This document shows positions 1-11,310 of a DNA stretch of 64,000 nucleotides, piece after piece (the first letter of the stretch is position 1; the number at the start of each line of letters is the position of its first letter). The position numbers and the translations under genes are program-made. The notes below the pieces were generated by a model. The model was given only the letters and a program-made list of their open reading frames with translations. It did not search any database and was not told the DNA's origin. Source of the DNA: Vitellaria paradoxa (taxonomy: Eukaryota > Streptophyta > Magnoliopsida > Ericales > Sapotaceae); assembly GCA_019916065.1 (NCBI GenBank), contig CM034239.1:50047812-50111811 (forward strand). Reading direction: 5' to 3'.

Positions 1-62
1 TTTATTTTATTTTGTTTAACTCTAAACGGAGCAAAAAACAAAATATATAATTATTAGTTTTA

Positions 63-219
63 GGAGTTGTTTGGAGTAAGAAAAAGTGAGATAAATTGAG
101 ATAAATTGTGGTTTGGAGAGAGTTCGTAATGCGTGCAGTGAGAGAAAAAGTTGATGTGATATAAAATTAACAGAGATTTATAGAATTTTTTGGAAAAATT
201 CAACAAACTAAACGACCCC
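63..219. mobile_element. Harbinger-type MITE, 157 bp, TSD TTA
   Basis: Short non-coding element flanked by TTA at 60-62 and 220-222. The ends are imperfect inverted repeats, GGAGTTGTTTGG at the left and the complement of GGGGTCGTTTAG at the right. Just inside the left end lies the tandem AGATAAATTG AGATAAATTG. A close relative lies at 18500-18667. The tandem also resembles the end repeats of the large element at 6569-25797. A TWA-type 3-bp duplication is the hallmark of PIF/Harbinger. It is probably a deletion derivative mobilised in trans. Confidence 0.8.
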
Positions 220-512
220 TTATTCTTGTTTGGTGGGTAATTAAGTACAATGTACTGGTCGGGGTAATGAGGTACGATTAATTAGTTGTTCTTTACCTAC
301 AAATGTTGGCTACGGTTGTTGAGATGTTATTTTAAAATATGCTGAACGGAAAACTTGTGCGTTTGGGATTCTCTCCCTCTTTTTTAATTTTTTTTTTCTT
401 TGGTTTCTGGTAATACGTACATATATATATATATTTATGTCATTGTATATATGTATGTATATGAGAAGTTGATTTAACTTGTTACGTGCAGTTGGACTGA
501 CGAGGAGGTGTT

Positions 513-632
513 TTTTTTTTTTTTTTTTTTTGAAAGGTGAATTTTTTTTTTTTTAAGGGGAGGGGGAGACTCGAACTTGAGTCATGAGCAGGCAGGAAAG
601 GCTCTTAACCACTGAGCTAAAGGCCACGCTCA
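513..632 (-). mobile_element. tRNA-derived SINE, about 120 nt, with 13-bp TSD
   Basis: Read on the minus strand, the element starts TGAGCGTGGCC and then shows a pol III box A (TAGCTCAGTGG) and box B (AGTTCGAGTC), spaced as in a tRNA. It ends in a long interrupted A-tract, seen as T runs on the plus strand from 511. The 13-bp sequence ACGAGGAGGTGTT is present on both sides (500-512 and 633-645), which proves retroposition. There is almost no body between the tRNA-like head and the tail. The anticodon-loop position reads CTCATGA, so a CAU (Met) tRNA ancestor is possible, but the anticodon stem does not pair well. It is not a functional tRNA. Confidence 0.8.
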
Positions 633-645
633 ACGAGGAGGTGTT

Positions 646-2700
646 GAATGGGGTCAAGACTGTTAAGTGATGTATGTTCAACCAATGCAAACTTGGGCCT
701 CAGCTCTATTGTTTCATCTTTCTGGGCCCAGCCGGGTAAAATACCACATGCAGCGGCCCACCTTTCACAAGCTTATTGGGTTGCTTCGTTCTCTTCGCCT
801 CCATACGCTGGCTCGATCGCGATCATCCATGTTTTCTAAAATTCCTTTTATTCTTTAAAATAATATATATACATAAATATATATATATATTAAAAATTTT
901 GAAAAATAAATTTACTTGGTATCTTTTCTATCCATCTCTATTTGTAGAATTTTTACGACTTTCTAAATATAGAAAGTGATACACTAGAAGGATTGGTGTA
1001 TTCGGACGCGGGTGTCCCCGGCGTGTTGGCTTTTCACTGCGTTGGTTTTGTCCGATGAATCTTTTTCGCAAACTTACAAAAAAAAAAAAAAAAAAAAAAA
1101 CTTGAGACTCAAGTCCCGTTTGGTTGAAAAAAATTGAGCAAAAAGTATAATAAAAGTATAAAAGATTTGGGTTCCAAGGAGTTACAGTAAAAAATCAAAT
1201 GTTGAGATTTGATTGTTTTTAATCGAATGGTTTTAATTTAATTAAAATTATTTTTAAAATAAAAATAAAAGTTAAAAAAATTTGATTAAAATACAGTTAA
1301 TGCAGATTATAAAAAGTCGCGTGTTATTTAAGCAAAAATGAATCTCAGCTCTTCATTTATTCACTGCAGCCCCCTAGAACCTCAAAGATTTCATATAAAG
1401 ATAATATGATGAAATTTGATTAGAAAAAAAGTATAAAAAAATTAATTAAAATTAGTAAATACAAAAATTAGTTAAAGTACAAAAAATTTGTTTTCACGCA
1501 AACACGTCTTAAAACAAGTTAAAATCACAATTTCAAAATGTGTTTTCTCAATTGGATTTTTCGAGAGAAAAGTTCGTAACAACATTTTTAAAAAATATAA
1601 CAATTTCAAATTTTGTTTTCATTATTGATATTTTGTCAAAATTTTTTTCTATTTTTTTTTAATTTCCCTCAAAATTTTATCATTGCGTGAGATGGCCATG
1701 ATATTAATATGTATTATTTTTATTTAATTGGTCTAGTCTACCCAAAAAAATTCAATAAATTTCTTTACTCCCGTGTTTTAAATATAGCATGAATTGGTGG
1801 GCTTTAAAAGAATTTTTTTTCATACAAATTGACTTCGATTTTCCTTGTCTTAAAATTTTTAACCATCAAAAGCAATTTTTTCAAAATTCTCTCTCATATC
1901 AATGAAAGTTGTCTCTACTCTTCCGTTAATACGAAATGTTAACGTATTAAGGTTAATTTTGAAAATATTTAACGTCCATTAATTTTATAAGGGGGTCACC
2001 AGTTTTATTAGGGGGTAGGCGAAGGGGTCAGCCCCAAAAGCAAGAAAAAGAAGAATAAGATTCAAATTATTTTTTGTATACTGCGCACTGCTTGTTCCTT
2101 AAGTACCGTTTGAAAAAATTAACATGTACTGATTAGCACGTGTTAATGATAGTTAAAAAAAATTAAGCTCGTAATTAGTTAAAAAAGTTAGTTAATTTTA
2201 TATTTAGGAAAGAAAAAAAAAAGTTATTTTTTTGTAGGTTACTAAATTGTAAGGATAAATTGACATAGTTACCCTCGAAAGTTTAAAAGACCGATTAAAT
2301 TAAAAGTCTAACCATTCTTAAAGTAGTACATGCTAATGGCTACTCTTTCTAAACAATGCCTTCGTCGAACAACAAGAAGAGGTATCAAAATTATAACAAC
2401 CACATTTTTGTAATCTTTTGAAATTAATTACACATTTAGGATTCTTTTGAAACCCCAAAAAAAATTCAAAAAATTTCAAAAGTTTTCAAATGACTTTCGT
2501 CGAAATTAGCTATCATTTTTACTCACATCAACCTTCACTTTTTAATTTTTTTTTACTCCAAACTCCCCTTAATTTGGAGAATGTGGAGCACGAGAAGTCA
2601 CTCTGCTGATGGATGGTCTTCGATAGAAGAGAAGAAGAAGAAATCTTCGGCAGCCAAAGGGGTGGAAATCTGGAACACTAGCAGTGTTGTGTTATACAAT
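646..2700. other. AT-rich intergenic DNA, no gene seen
   Basis: Long A and T runs, short reading frames only, and no domain I recognise. A stretch at about 1110-1510 begins CCCGTTTGGTTGAAAA and ends with a roughly complementary CAAACACGTC, so it may be an old inverted-repeat element, but I could not find a matching target duplication. Confidence 0.6.
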
Positions 2701-3202
2701 ATATATCTATAAATATAACGATCATTTACTTGGATTCAAAATTGATATTGAAGCACGACTGGAGAATCACCTCCAGCAGTCGTATGGGCAGCGTCCAAGA
2801 ATGGGAATTAAGCTCAGTTCCTCCCAATAATGTGAACACCTATTCGTTGAATATTAGCAAGATCGGACCAAGATGCTTCATCCCCATCAGTTTATCTGAC
2901 CCCGTCGCTCCAATCTTGATGCTTCTACGATCAGAACCCCCCCCCCCCAAAAAAAAAGAGAATTTGAACAATAATTTTGAATATAACTCCAGAACAACTG
3001 TAATTAAAAATAATAATAATAATAATAACAATAATAATAAATACATGATTTAACTTACTTGATTAAAAGCCTCACGCTTTCTTGTTTGGTTCGGCGAATT
3101 CCTTTTACCATTTTACATCTCTTTATCCCAACCAAACAAACAACCAAACAAGAAGAAAACTCTTGTTTTCCGTTTCCTGCAAACTTCTCCACCAAAGCCT
3201 CT
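2701..3202. other. 3' flank of the minus-strand gene, with AAT microsatellite
   Basis: This is the likely 3' UTR and downstream DNA of the gene at 3203-3892. It holds a C run near 2939, an A run and an AAT-type microsatellite around 3009-3041. Part of it (about 2750-2940) has normal base complexity and open frames on both strands. I recognise no protein there and do not call a gene. Confidence 0.5.
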
Positions 3203-3892
3203 CTAAACAACACAGAGGATTAATTTGGAAGCCGGGAGGAGCAATCCTGCAACAGAAAGAAGAGAAATGGTAATTAGATTCTGAGAACAGCAAGTGAGGG
3301 GCTTCCAATTGATCTCCACGCTCGAGCTTTTCAATCTTTTTCCAATCTGGGGCTCCTTGGACAGATCAAAGCTCGCGCCTTTCATCCTCAGTTCTTGAAT
3401 ACACCGAGTCAAGGCTCGACCATCGACCCTCTCTCTCTGCAACTGTCTCGACACCTTCCAGTACCTGCAAAGCTTAATCTGAACCAAAAATATTATTGCC
3501 AGCGAAGTAGATACAGAGAGAATTGAAGGAATCCACCAACTGCGACACGCGCCGCTGTTGTGGTGGCGGTGGTGATTTTCCGCATTGACGGAAGAGTTGA
3601 ACAGAATGGTCAGGAAAAACCCGTGAAAGATGAAGAAGAAATAACAGAGTTGAAACATCTCTCTTCTGATTGAGTCCATCCTCGTCTCCTTCATGGAGAT
3701 TCGACGGCCGAAGAGATCCTCCTCTCGCTGCCAGAGCTTGAGGAGCAAGAGATGGCCTGGGCTTCCGGAGATCTCCATTAGTGGGTGGTTCTGCATCGCA
3801 GAGATTGATTTCATGGCGGAGGCGACCTTCCGCTGATGCTCTTCGTCGATGGGGATTTCGACGACGATATGGGCATCTTTCGAATCGGCCAT
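3203..3892 (-). CDS. conserved plant transmembrane protein of unknown function
   Basis: Single-exon frame of 229 codons, starting MADSKDAHIVVEIPIDEEHQ. I recognise the layout of a conserved, uncharacterised plant family: an acidic start, a conserved central stretch with LLLLKLWQREEDLFGRRI and DSIRREMFQLCYFF, and a basic tail with LQRERVDGRALTRCIQELRM and GASFDLSKEP. Hydrophobic segments lie at about residues 80-102, 118-140 and 205-226, so it is probably an integral membrane protein with three spans. The charged stretch between spans 2 and 3 would face one side. No stop or frameshift interrupts it, and the start fits the conserved N-terminus. A TATA-like TTTAAATAT lies about 150 bp upstream on the minus strand. 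Function is unknown; I infer nothing beyond membrane location. Confidence 0.8.
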   Translation of the reverse strand: MADSKDAHIVVEIPIDEEHQRKVASAMKSISAMQNHPLMEISGSPGHLLLLKLWQREEDLFGRRISMKETRMDSIRREMFQLCYFFFIFHGFFLTILFNSSVNAENHHRHHNSGACRSWWIPSILSVSTSLAIIFLVQIKLCRYWKVSRQLQRERVDGRALTRCIQELRMKGASFDLSKEPQIGKRLKSSSVEINWKPLTCCSQNLITISLLSVAGLLLPASKLILCVV

Positions 3893-4039
3893 TGATTGTG
3901 AGAACGATAAAGTGTGAAGTGTAGTGAGAGAAATGGAATGCGAGTGGGTGAAATTTTCTGATTTTTCAGGGAGAAGATTTGTACGGAAACTGATTTGCAG
4001 ATAGCGCTTTGATTTGATGCCGATAGTGGAGGTTTCAGA

Positions 4040-4141
4040 TATTTAAACGGTGGGCGTGGCAACGGTCAGATTTTTATTATGTTAACGGTTGTATTTCCCA
4101 TTTATTATTTTGGACGCGATAAATAATTAGGCCAACGGTCA
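4040..4141 (-). promoter_or_regulatory. promoter with three AACGG (MSA-like) motifs
   Basis: Upstream of the minus-strand gene at 3892. A TATA-like TTTAAATAT (read on minus) lies near 4040-4048. On the plus strand the motifs CAACGGTCA (4060-4068), TAACGGTTG (4083-4091) and GCCAACGGTCA (4131-4141) lie within 82 bp. The last matches the plant mitosis-specific activator consensus (AACGG core, bound by MYB3R factors) at 10 of 11 positions. This suggests, but does not show, G2/M-phased expression. Confidence 0.45.
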
Positions 4142-6565
4142 CTTCTTAGTGATGGCCCGTTTTATACCTGCATTTTTTTTAATGGTTAAATATATGTTTA
4201 TTTATTTATTTTATTTTTTTGTAAGTTATTTTTATTTTCTATTATCATTTTCTATGTTATTTTAGTTTCTATTTTCTATTATCATTTTTTAAATAAAATA
4301 AAAACTGCGCTTGAAAATATTAGTTTATTTCTAAAATTAATTTTTACTGTATTAAAATATTCACTTTATTATTCTTTTCAAAATTAATTGAATTTTAATA
4401 AAACAAAAATTTTATTTTTATTATTCTTTTCAAAATTAATTGAATTTTAATAAAATATATTTTATATTAGGGAGTATTTAGTCGAGGAGACAACTACCTT
4501 ATTTTTTATGCATGTAGTTAAGTATTAGGGAGTTTTCAAATCTATTGTCAATGATGAAAATTCGAGATTTATAGACATTTTCTTTAGGATTCTTTTCAAG
4601 ATGTTGGATTTAGAACTTTGCTTCTTCGCTAACTTTTATCCATAAACAAATGTCCAAACTGAGAGGGTGAATACCATATTGGAGTTATATTCCACTGCGG
4701 GGTTGGGTCAAGTTACTTAATGTGACCTAGTTTTCTTATAATTTGTAGTATAACGAGACCACTGAACAATCTCTATTTGAGTTAGTCATTGGACAACAAT
4801 CATTGACACTAAATATAATTGCTTCTAGTTACACGAACGATAGTCCAACAACTTTCAAGTTCACTAAAGGAGAAGATATCTTACTTAAGATCTTCTTGCA
4901 TCATGTCGCAATTTTTAGCATTTTCACAAATGGTTGGTGCGCAAGTATGATGGATCATTCCTGATTATATGATAGGTTGGCAAAATTTAAATTCACTTAA
5001 TATTCCACGTAAACTTATTAAAGCCACATCATGAAAATGTGAAAAATACCCTAATCAAGGAGTATCAAAAAGAGCACCGACCATAATCACAACATTGCAC
5101 AACCAATAAGTAGAAGCAGTTTCAGCTTATAAGATTGTGCTGAAATGTGACTTTTATCCATTTTAGCTATACCGAGTATTTACTCAAATGAAAGAGCCAA
5201 TCGGAAATGAAATGAATCAGAAACACGAAAATTACTTGTGATAATTTTTGACGTAATTCGGCAAGTATTGGAGTGAAGCAGTGACGAGGACGTGTTAGCA
5301 TGTGTGGGAGAGAATATTGTCACACCTCATTATGTTAGTGCTTATGTGGCACCATGTGGACACCTATATGGTGAGACATTATAATAAATTTTTGGTATGT
5401 TTAAACTATTTTTTAAACTTCTAGAGGATTTTAAAAGATTTTTAGAATATTCTTGAGTATTTTAGAATACTCTAATACATTATAGATTCATCTAGAGTAT
5501 TCTAGTTCATTTTTGAAAAGTGTAAAATATTCTTAAATATTCTAGAAGTATTATATATATTTTAAAATTTTATTTTATACATGTTGTAAATAATTGCGGA
5601 GTATTCTAAAAAGTGTAGGAGGCTTCTTTGAGAAGTTCTATCTTATAAGTATTTTAGATATTTTGATAGGTGATTCTAGAGATTGAATTCTCACCATTGG
5701 TTAAATTAAATCCTCACTATCCATTGAGGATACGAATGATGTAAACATGAGTGACCCCTCATTGCAGGCTATTCAAGAAAAAGTAATAAAAAAGTTCTAA
5801 GTGCTTAAGTTACTTTTTTGTATTTTTCTTTTTAGCTTTCTACTAAAAGTCAAGCTGACTTAGCATTTAAACATTAAAGTGTTTAAATGTCACACGAGTT
5901 GAGATGTGAAATTTTAAACTTGTGATAGTTATTAATTAAATTAAATTATTTTAACTATATTATTTATTAAAAATTTATTTCAGTAAAATAAAATACATTA
6001 AAAATAATTTAATTATATTATCTATTTAAAATAATTTAATGAAATATATATCATATTAATTAAATTAATTAACTTAACTTAAATTACATATATTATATTA
6101 TTTATTAAAAATAACTTAGTTTAACAAAATATTTGAATAAAATAATTCATTGTAATATGAGATGTAACAAAAATAGATAAATGGTTAAAATTGATAAAAT
6201 GTTTATAACAAAAAAAAAAGAAAGTAAAAACATATTTTTTTATTTACAGTTTTCTATTTAAGTTTTACTTAGTTTAAAAAAAAATAAAAATAGATTTAAC
6301 AAATACATTTTTATTACCAGATTAAAAAAATTTGTAAATATAAATAAAAAATAAAAAATATAAATATTATCAAACATAGCCTAACCAACAAATGATCCAA
6401 AGTAATCCTAAAGAGTTAACTTCTTGGGCTTACTTGGTCACTAAATGGGCTGACAATTATACCATTATGGGCTAAGTATTTGCGGACGGTGGGCTATTGG
6501 GAAAAGACATAGAAACTTCAATCTCCCACTGAGCTATTTTAGAGGTTTACTAAATATAATTTTTT
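4142..6565. other. AT-rich intergenic DNA
   Basis: No gene seen. The part from about 5400 to 5680 is a degenerate array of ATTCTAGA-like words. Between about 5930 and 6400 there is simple A/T-rich sequence. A right flank rich in T runs directly up to the ATA preceding the Harbinger end at 6569. Confidence 0.6.
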
Positions 6566-6568
6566 ATA

Positions 6569-6613
6569 GGGCCCGTTTGGTGTCCTAACAAACAAGATAA
6601 ATCAAGATAAATC
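6569..6613 (+). repeat. left terminal inverted repeat
   Basis: GGGCCCGTTTGG at the outer edge, then AAACAAGATAAATC and a second AAGATAAATC. It pairs with 25753-25797. Confidence 0.8.
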
Positions 6614-7735
6614 TCTGACAACTTCTAAAAATCACTAAAACTCTCTATCATACATTTCACCTCCTCATTTTGGCTAATTTAAAAAAATTTCAATATTTTA
6701 TTTAAAAAAATTAAAAATCTGACAATAGTTAAGCAAGTGCAAAAATTTTTTTGGCAATCATTTTCCAAGTACCGTAGTGGCTGGGCCCACAAAACCGTGG
6801 GAACGGTTTGACTTACGTCGTTCCCACGGCTCACTATGTAGAACTCCTGCGTTTGATAAAATTCTGTCCGTGGGAACGGAACACCTGAAGGGTTGTTTTT
6901 TAACATTCACACGCAGCAGAGACAGCAAAACCCTCGTCCCCATCAACACACTACACCTTGGGAATTGGTGATCTGTGGGAACTATTTCCATTTATTTCGT
7001 TCCCACGGTTCATCCATAAACACCAGCGTCCCAAAAACGCCCCAGGGATCCTCTGTTCTCCGTTCCCCCTCTGTTCTTTCGTGCCCGGCGATCAACGCCA
7101 CCTCTAATCCAGTGACGCCGCAGCCTATTGGAAGGCAATAGGAGTATGAGAGCCGCCCAACTCGACTGAGGTATGTTGTTTGGTTTGTCCAACGGCTACC
7201 TTATTTACACAGGATTTGTATTTAAGCTAACTAACCCTTTCTCACTAGGGTTTGTATGAGAAAGAACCGGCGCCTAAACTTGCACTTGCCTGGGAATTTC
7301 TTTCCAACGAACACAGGAACGGTTTCTCTTGCCGACTACCAATTTGGGTTTTTCTTCTATCTCTGCAACTCCCCCATTTCTAGGTACGCCATCTCTGCAA
7401 CTCCCCCATTTCTAGGTTGTCGCACATCTCTGTATTTGTGAATTACCAGTAGCTGAGCACAATTATTCTAGGGTCTTAATTGGATTTGTTGATATATGAG
7501 ACTCAGCATTGAAGCCATTTGTCTGGAATTTAATTTTGCCCAATTTTATTCATTTTATTCTTGACGCATCTCGGATATCCATTTGACATCAATCTATTGG
7601 GCCAACTTATACGAAATAGGAAATTCTGATAGAGAAATACATACTGAGAATAGTATTTTTGGACGTCCTCACGGGCAAATGCACATTGGGGCAAGGAGTC
7701 AATTGACCCTAACTAGAAACCTTCATTTTTTTTTT
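6572..7735 (+). repeat. left-end direct repeat, copy A
   Basis: About 1.16 kb that recurs, diverged, at 9815-11030. Shared landmarks in order are the terminal CCCGTTTGGTGTCCTAAC, the CCGTGGGAACGG motifs, the exon-like stretch ending GAGGTATGTTG, CTCACTAGGGTTTG, a duplicated ATCTCTGCAACTC unit (a 27-bp word at 7359-7385 and 7391-7417), and a tail with GAAATAGGAAATTCTG and GGGGTCAATTGACCC-like sequence. It carries no intact reading frame. Confidence 0.8.
6795..7008. promoter_or_regulatory. subterminal AACGG-dyad array, left copy A
   Basis: CCGTGGGAACGG at 6795-6806 and 6868-6879, and its complement CGTTCCCACGG at 6819-6829 and 6998-7008. A degraded copy lies near 6974. The pair at 6795 and 6819 faces itself across 12 bp and could form a hairpin. 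Arms CCGT/ACGG make each site a partial dyad with the Myb core AACGG. Confidence 0.75.
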
Positions 7736-9814
7736 TGTTGGTGTTGAAGCCTTACCTGCAATGGATGGAGTCTAGTTAAGTCAACGAAGGTATATCGTTT
7801 AGTTGCTAAAACTTTCTAACCTGAATTGAGCAAAGCCTACTAAATTTCCTATGGCAACTATTTACGGATTATCGAGTGAAGATGGTTAGCCCTTTACTGA
7901 CCCATCTTTGTATTGAGGTATAGTAGTAGGTTTACAATACTTCTCATTTACAAGGCCTGACACAGCCTTTGTAGTGCAAAGAATCAGTAAGTTTATGCAC
8001 TATGCGAGAACTAGGCAATGGCAAGCTGTAAAGAGGATTTGGAGGTATCGCACTTCTTCAGGTAGTAAGTTCACCCAATAGGTAGTTGGTTGGTTGGTCG
8101 TCGGAACCTCCAAAATTGAATTCTTACTTCACAAAATAAATTTTTGTACTATGTTTGTCAAAACCAAGTCGAACCCAAGGGAAGTTCCACTAAATCATCC
8201 TAAAGGATACCGAAATCAAAAGGGTAAGGGGGGTTGGAATCAACAAGAAAATTTTGGAAATAAAATTCTGAAAATCAAAGATCTAAAAATTATATATGAC
8301 AAATCAATTTTTTTGTTAACTTAGTTCAAGGGCTACCAATCTATTCCTTTAACTCGATTGATCATAGAACTGAAATAATTATCCTTTCAATTCAAGCGAA
8401 CAAACTCAATTCCCCTTAAAGCTAAGAGGAATCCAATAAATTAACAGTAAATTAATTAGACAAAGCCTTCTAATCAATTCCTTACCATCAAGCAAACTCA
8501 AATTTGAAAAGCAATTTTTGGTCACTCAACAATAGCCTTAGAGCAAAGCCGTTAAGTTTATTCCAAGCAATCGTTCAAAAGCTTGAACGATTCTACTTGG
8601 CTTATTTCACCCTAGTCAATTAAAGTGTAAGATGAGACAATCAAATTAATCAACTTTACTTCTTATTCTAGTCTCTAACAACAATTACGGATTGAGAAAA
8701 ACTAGAAAGCATATACGCAAACTGAAATTTATTCAAATAAGCATGAATATAAATCAATCGCATAAATTTGAAATAAGGATGACTAAATACTTGAAATTGA
8801 AAGGATTACAATGGAAAGTGTTTCTTCTCACAACCGACTAAAGAGATGGAGTTTTTTGTAACCTTCAACCGAAAAAAGAAATTACCTGCTCATTTTGAGT
8901 AGTTTGTCAACGAAAAGAAAAAATTGTAGGTGCTGAAAAAATTCCCACTTCTTTCTAATTTTCGTCCTCCTTTTAACTTCACAAGTATAGCCCACATACC
9001 ATACTTGCTATGCTGAAAATAAGGAGATTAAATGCTGTAGAGAGAATCACTCCAATCCCACTAATTTCTCATTTTTCTTTGACTTTCAAATCTGCCAGTT
9101 TTTGTCCTCTGTGTTGCATCATTATGTCAGCATTGAAAACCTGCCCTTCTGATCCTGGACTAGTGAGAGAAGTTGTAGCTCTGAATGTGTAGATGAACTT
9201 GGGCTTTTGAAACGCCTGATTTTGATATCCATAGCTCAAGATATGCCTGTTTTAACGTCCCATACGCAGAGTAGAATTTTTTAGTCTCTCAGACCCGATT
9301 TTGCAGCTCTATTTCAAGGCCCAAATGAACTTGAAGTGCTGCTCATAATATATTTTTGAGAAGCCTAAGATGTGACTTTAACTTTTGTGAAGCTCATATT
9401 TTAATTCTGGAACTCCAACCTACCAAAAAGCATGAAACAAACAACAATGGTGAACAGTATAAAATATTGGAATTTCTTGCTTCTTTTGCAATTAATTCCC
9501 AAGGTCTCATAAGCATGTCGAACCCATAAAAATAACTTCTAAGAAGCTCAAATAAGTTCAAATTAACTGAAAAAGTTTCTGTGAAAAGGAATAAAATACA
9601 TCAAAATTTTGCACTTATCATTGCTCATCTTTAGCAAACTAAGAAACTTGAAACCAGCTCAACTCAGCTTGTTCTCCATTTTGTTTCTCTAAGGACCATT
9701 TCCTTCCATCACAACACGTTGACCCATATATTTTCTTACCATTTCTACCCATATTACTTTTGTTGTACTTAGTTCCCTCAAATTACTCGCAATTTGGATA
9801 CTATCATCATTCTT
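7736..9814. other. non-coding insert between the two left-end copies
   Basis: No recognisable protein. The part from about 8030 to 9790 looks like the non-coding portion of an old LTR retrotransposon in minus orientation. It is AT-rich and includes a TGCACTTATCATTGCTCATC-like stretch near 9611. I cannot define LTRs or target duplications. The reading frame at 8094-8324 has no recognisable domain and I do not call it. Confidence 0.35.
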
Positions 9815-11030
9815 CCCGTTTGGTGTCCTAACAAACAAGATAAATCACAATAAAACTCTAACAACTTCTAGAAATCACTAAAACTCTCTATCACACATTT
9901 TCACATCCTCACTTTTACTAATTTCAAAAACTTCAATATTTTGTTTAAAAAAATAAAAAATCTGAAGGCAATCATGTTTTCCCAAATAAAAACTTCCGAA
10001 GGAGTACCATAGTGGCCGGCCCACCAAACCGTGGGAACGGTTTGCCTTACGTCGTTCCCACGGCCTACAATTTTAAACTGCTGCAGGTAAGGATGGCTTG
10101 CGTCTGGTAAAACCAGTTCCGTGGGAACGGAACGCCTGAAAACGTTCTAACCTTTTAACGCCAGCACGAGAACCCAATCCCTCGTATACTCCCCCTCAAC
10201 ACCTTGACTACTACCTTGGGACTCGCTATTCCGTGGGAACGGTTTCAATTTATTCGTTCCCACGGTTCATCCATAAACACCCGTGTCGAAAAAATCGACT
10301 CAGGGATTCTCTGTTCTTCATTCCTCCTCTGTTCCTCCATGGCCGGCAGTGAACGCCACCTCCAATACAGTGCCGCCATAGCCTATTGGAAGCCAATAGG
10401 AGTATGAGACCCACCCAAATCAACTGAGGTATGTTGTTTGGTTTGTCCAATGGCTGCCTTATTTACACACGATTTGTATTTAAGCTAACTAACCCTTTCT
10501 CACTAGGGTTTGAAGGACGAAGAACAGGAGCCTCAACTTGATCTCGCCTGGGAATTTCTTTCCAACGAATACGGGAGCATACTCTTGCCAACCACCAAGT
10601 TGGGCTTTTCGTCCATCTCTGCAACTCCCTCATTTCCAGGTACGCCATCTCTGCAACTCTCATATTTTCTGATTTTCGCCCAATTCTATCTATTTTTAAG
10701 GGCTTGCCAATGCTCAGTAGAATTATTCTGGTGTCTTTTGGATTTGTTGATATATGAGACTTAACATTGGAACCATTTGTCTTGATCTCAATTTTGCCCA
10801 TTTTTTTTAATTTTTAATTTTTTTTTTTGGTGAGTATTGTTCCCACGGTTCACTTATCTTGTTCTTGATGCATCTCGGATATGAATTTTACATCAATCTG
10901 ACAGACGCAAATCATACGAAATAGGAAATTCTGCTAGATAACTACATAATGAGAATTAATTAAGTGGACATCCTCAGGGCCGGATGCACGGTTCATCCAG
11001 GGGTCAATTGACCCCAAGTGGAAATCAATT
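9815..11030 (+). repeat. left-end direct repeat, copy B
   Basis: Second, diverged copy of the Harbinger left end. It starts at CCCGTTTGG and so lacks the outer GGG of the copy at 6569, with no matching 3-bp flank. It includes inferred 5' leader exons of the downstream PF20167 gene: one ending at the donor 10428/10429 (CTGAG then gtatgt) and one at 10507-10639 between CACTAG and a CCAG/gtacgc donor. It is therefore probably the promoter and leader now driving the gene at 12037. Confidence 0.7.
10029..10265. promoter_or_regulatory. subterminal AACGG-dyad array, left copy B
   Basis: CCGTGGGAACGG at 10029-10040, 10119-10130 and 10231-10242; CGTTCCCACGG at 10053-10063 and 10255-10265; and a near copy TGTTCCCACGG near 10839. 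The sites form two face-to-face pairs spaced 12 bp. They lie just upstream of the inferred first leader exon, so they may act both as end-binding sites and as promoter elements. Confidence 0.75.
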
Positions 11031-11061
11031 AGTGCGTACTATCTAATTATCTCCGGCATAC

Positions 11062-11310
11062 TCTTATTTCGTGGAGTTGCAAACAAAAAAAACCTGTTGG
11101 TAGAAGTAGTGCCAAAGCCGAATATAAGTCTACTGCCAATGCTTGTTATGAGATACAATGGTTGTGTTCACTGTTGACTGAATTATGTCTCAAACCAACA
11201 GTGCCTCCGTTGTTATGGTGTTATCACATTGGAGCTACTTATCTCCATTTTAAATCCTGTGTTTCATGCTCAAACTATACATATTTCTCATTGGAGATAG
11301 TTATCTTTCG
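11062..11310 (+). pseudogene. Ty1-copia RNase H fragment
   Basis: An isolated piece of a copia polyprotein. The frame reads LISWSCKQKKPVGRSSAKAE, the RNase H signature of copia elements (WxSKKQ..VSRSSAEAEY), then WLCSLLTELCLKP and LWCYHIGATYL, where the usual motif is LWCDNxGAxxL. The Asp of the catalytic-type CDN motif is replaced by Tyr. The frame decays after about 11310. There are no LTRs nearby, so this is a remnant carried within the larger element. Confidence 0.75.

Noticed and set aside
550..625. Functional tRNA gene on minus
   Set aside because: Boxes A and B are present but the anticodon arm does not pair and the copy has an A-tail and a 13-bp duplication, so it is a SINE.
2730..3053. 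107-codon plus-strand frame as a gene
   Set aside because: No recognisable domain, ends in a run of Asn from the AAT microsatellite, and overlaps the 3' flank of the minus-strand gene.
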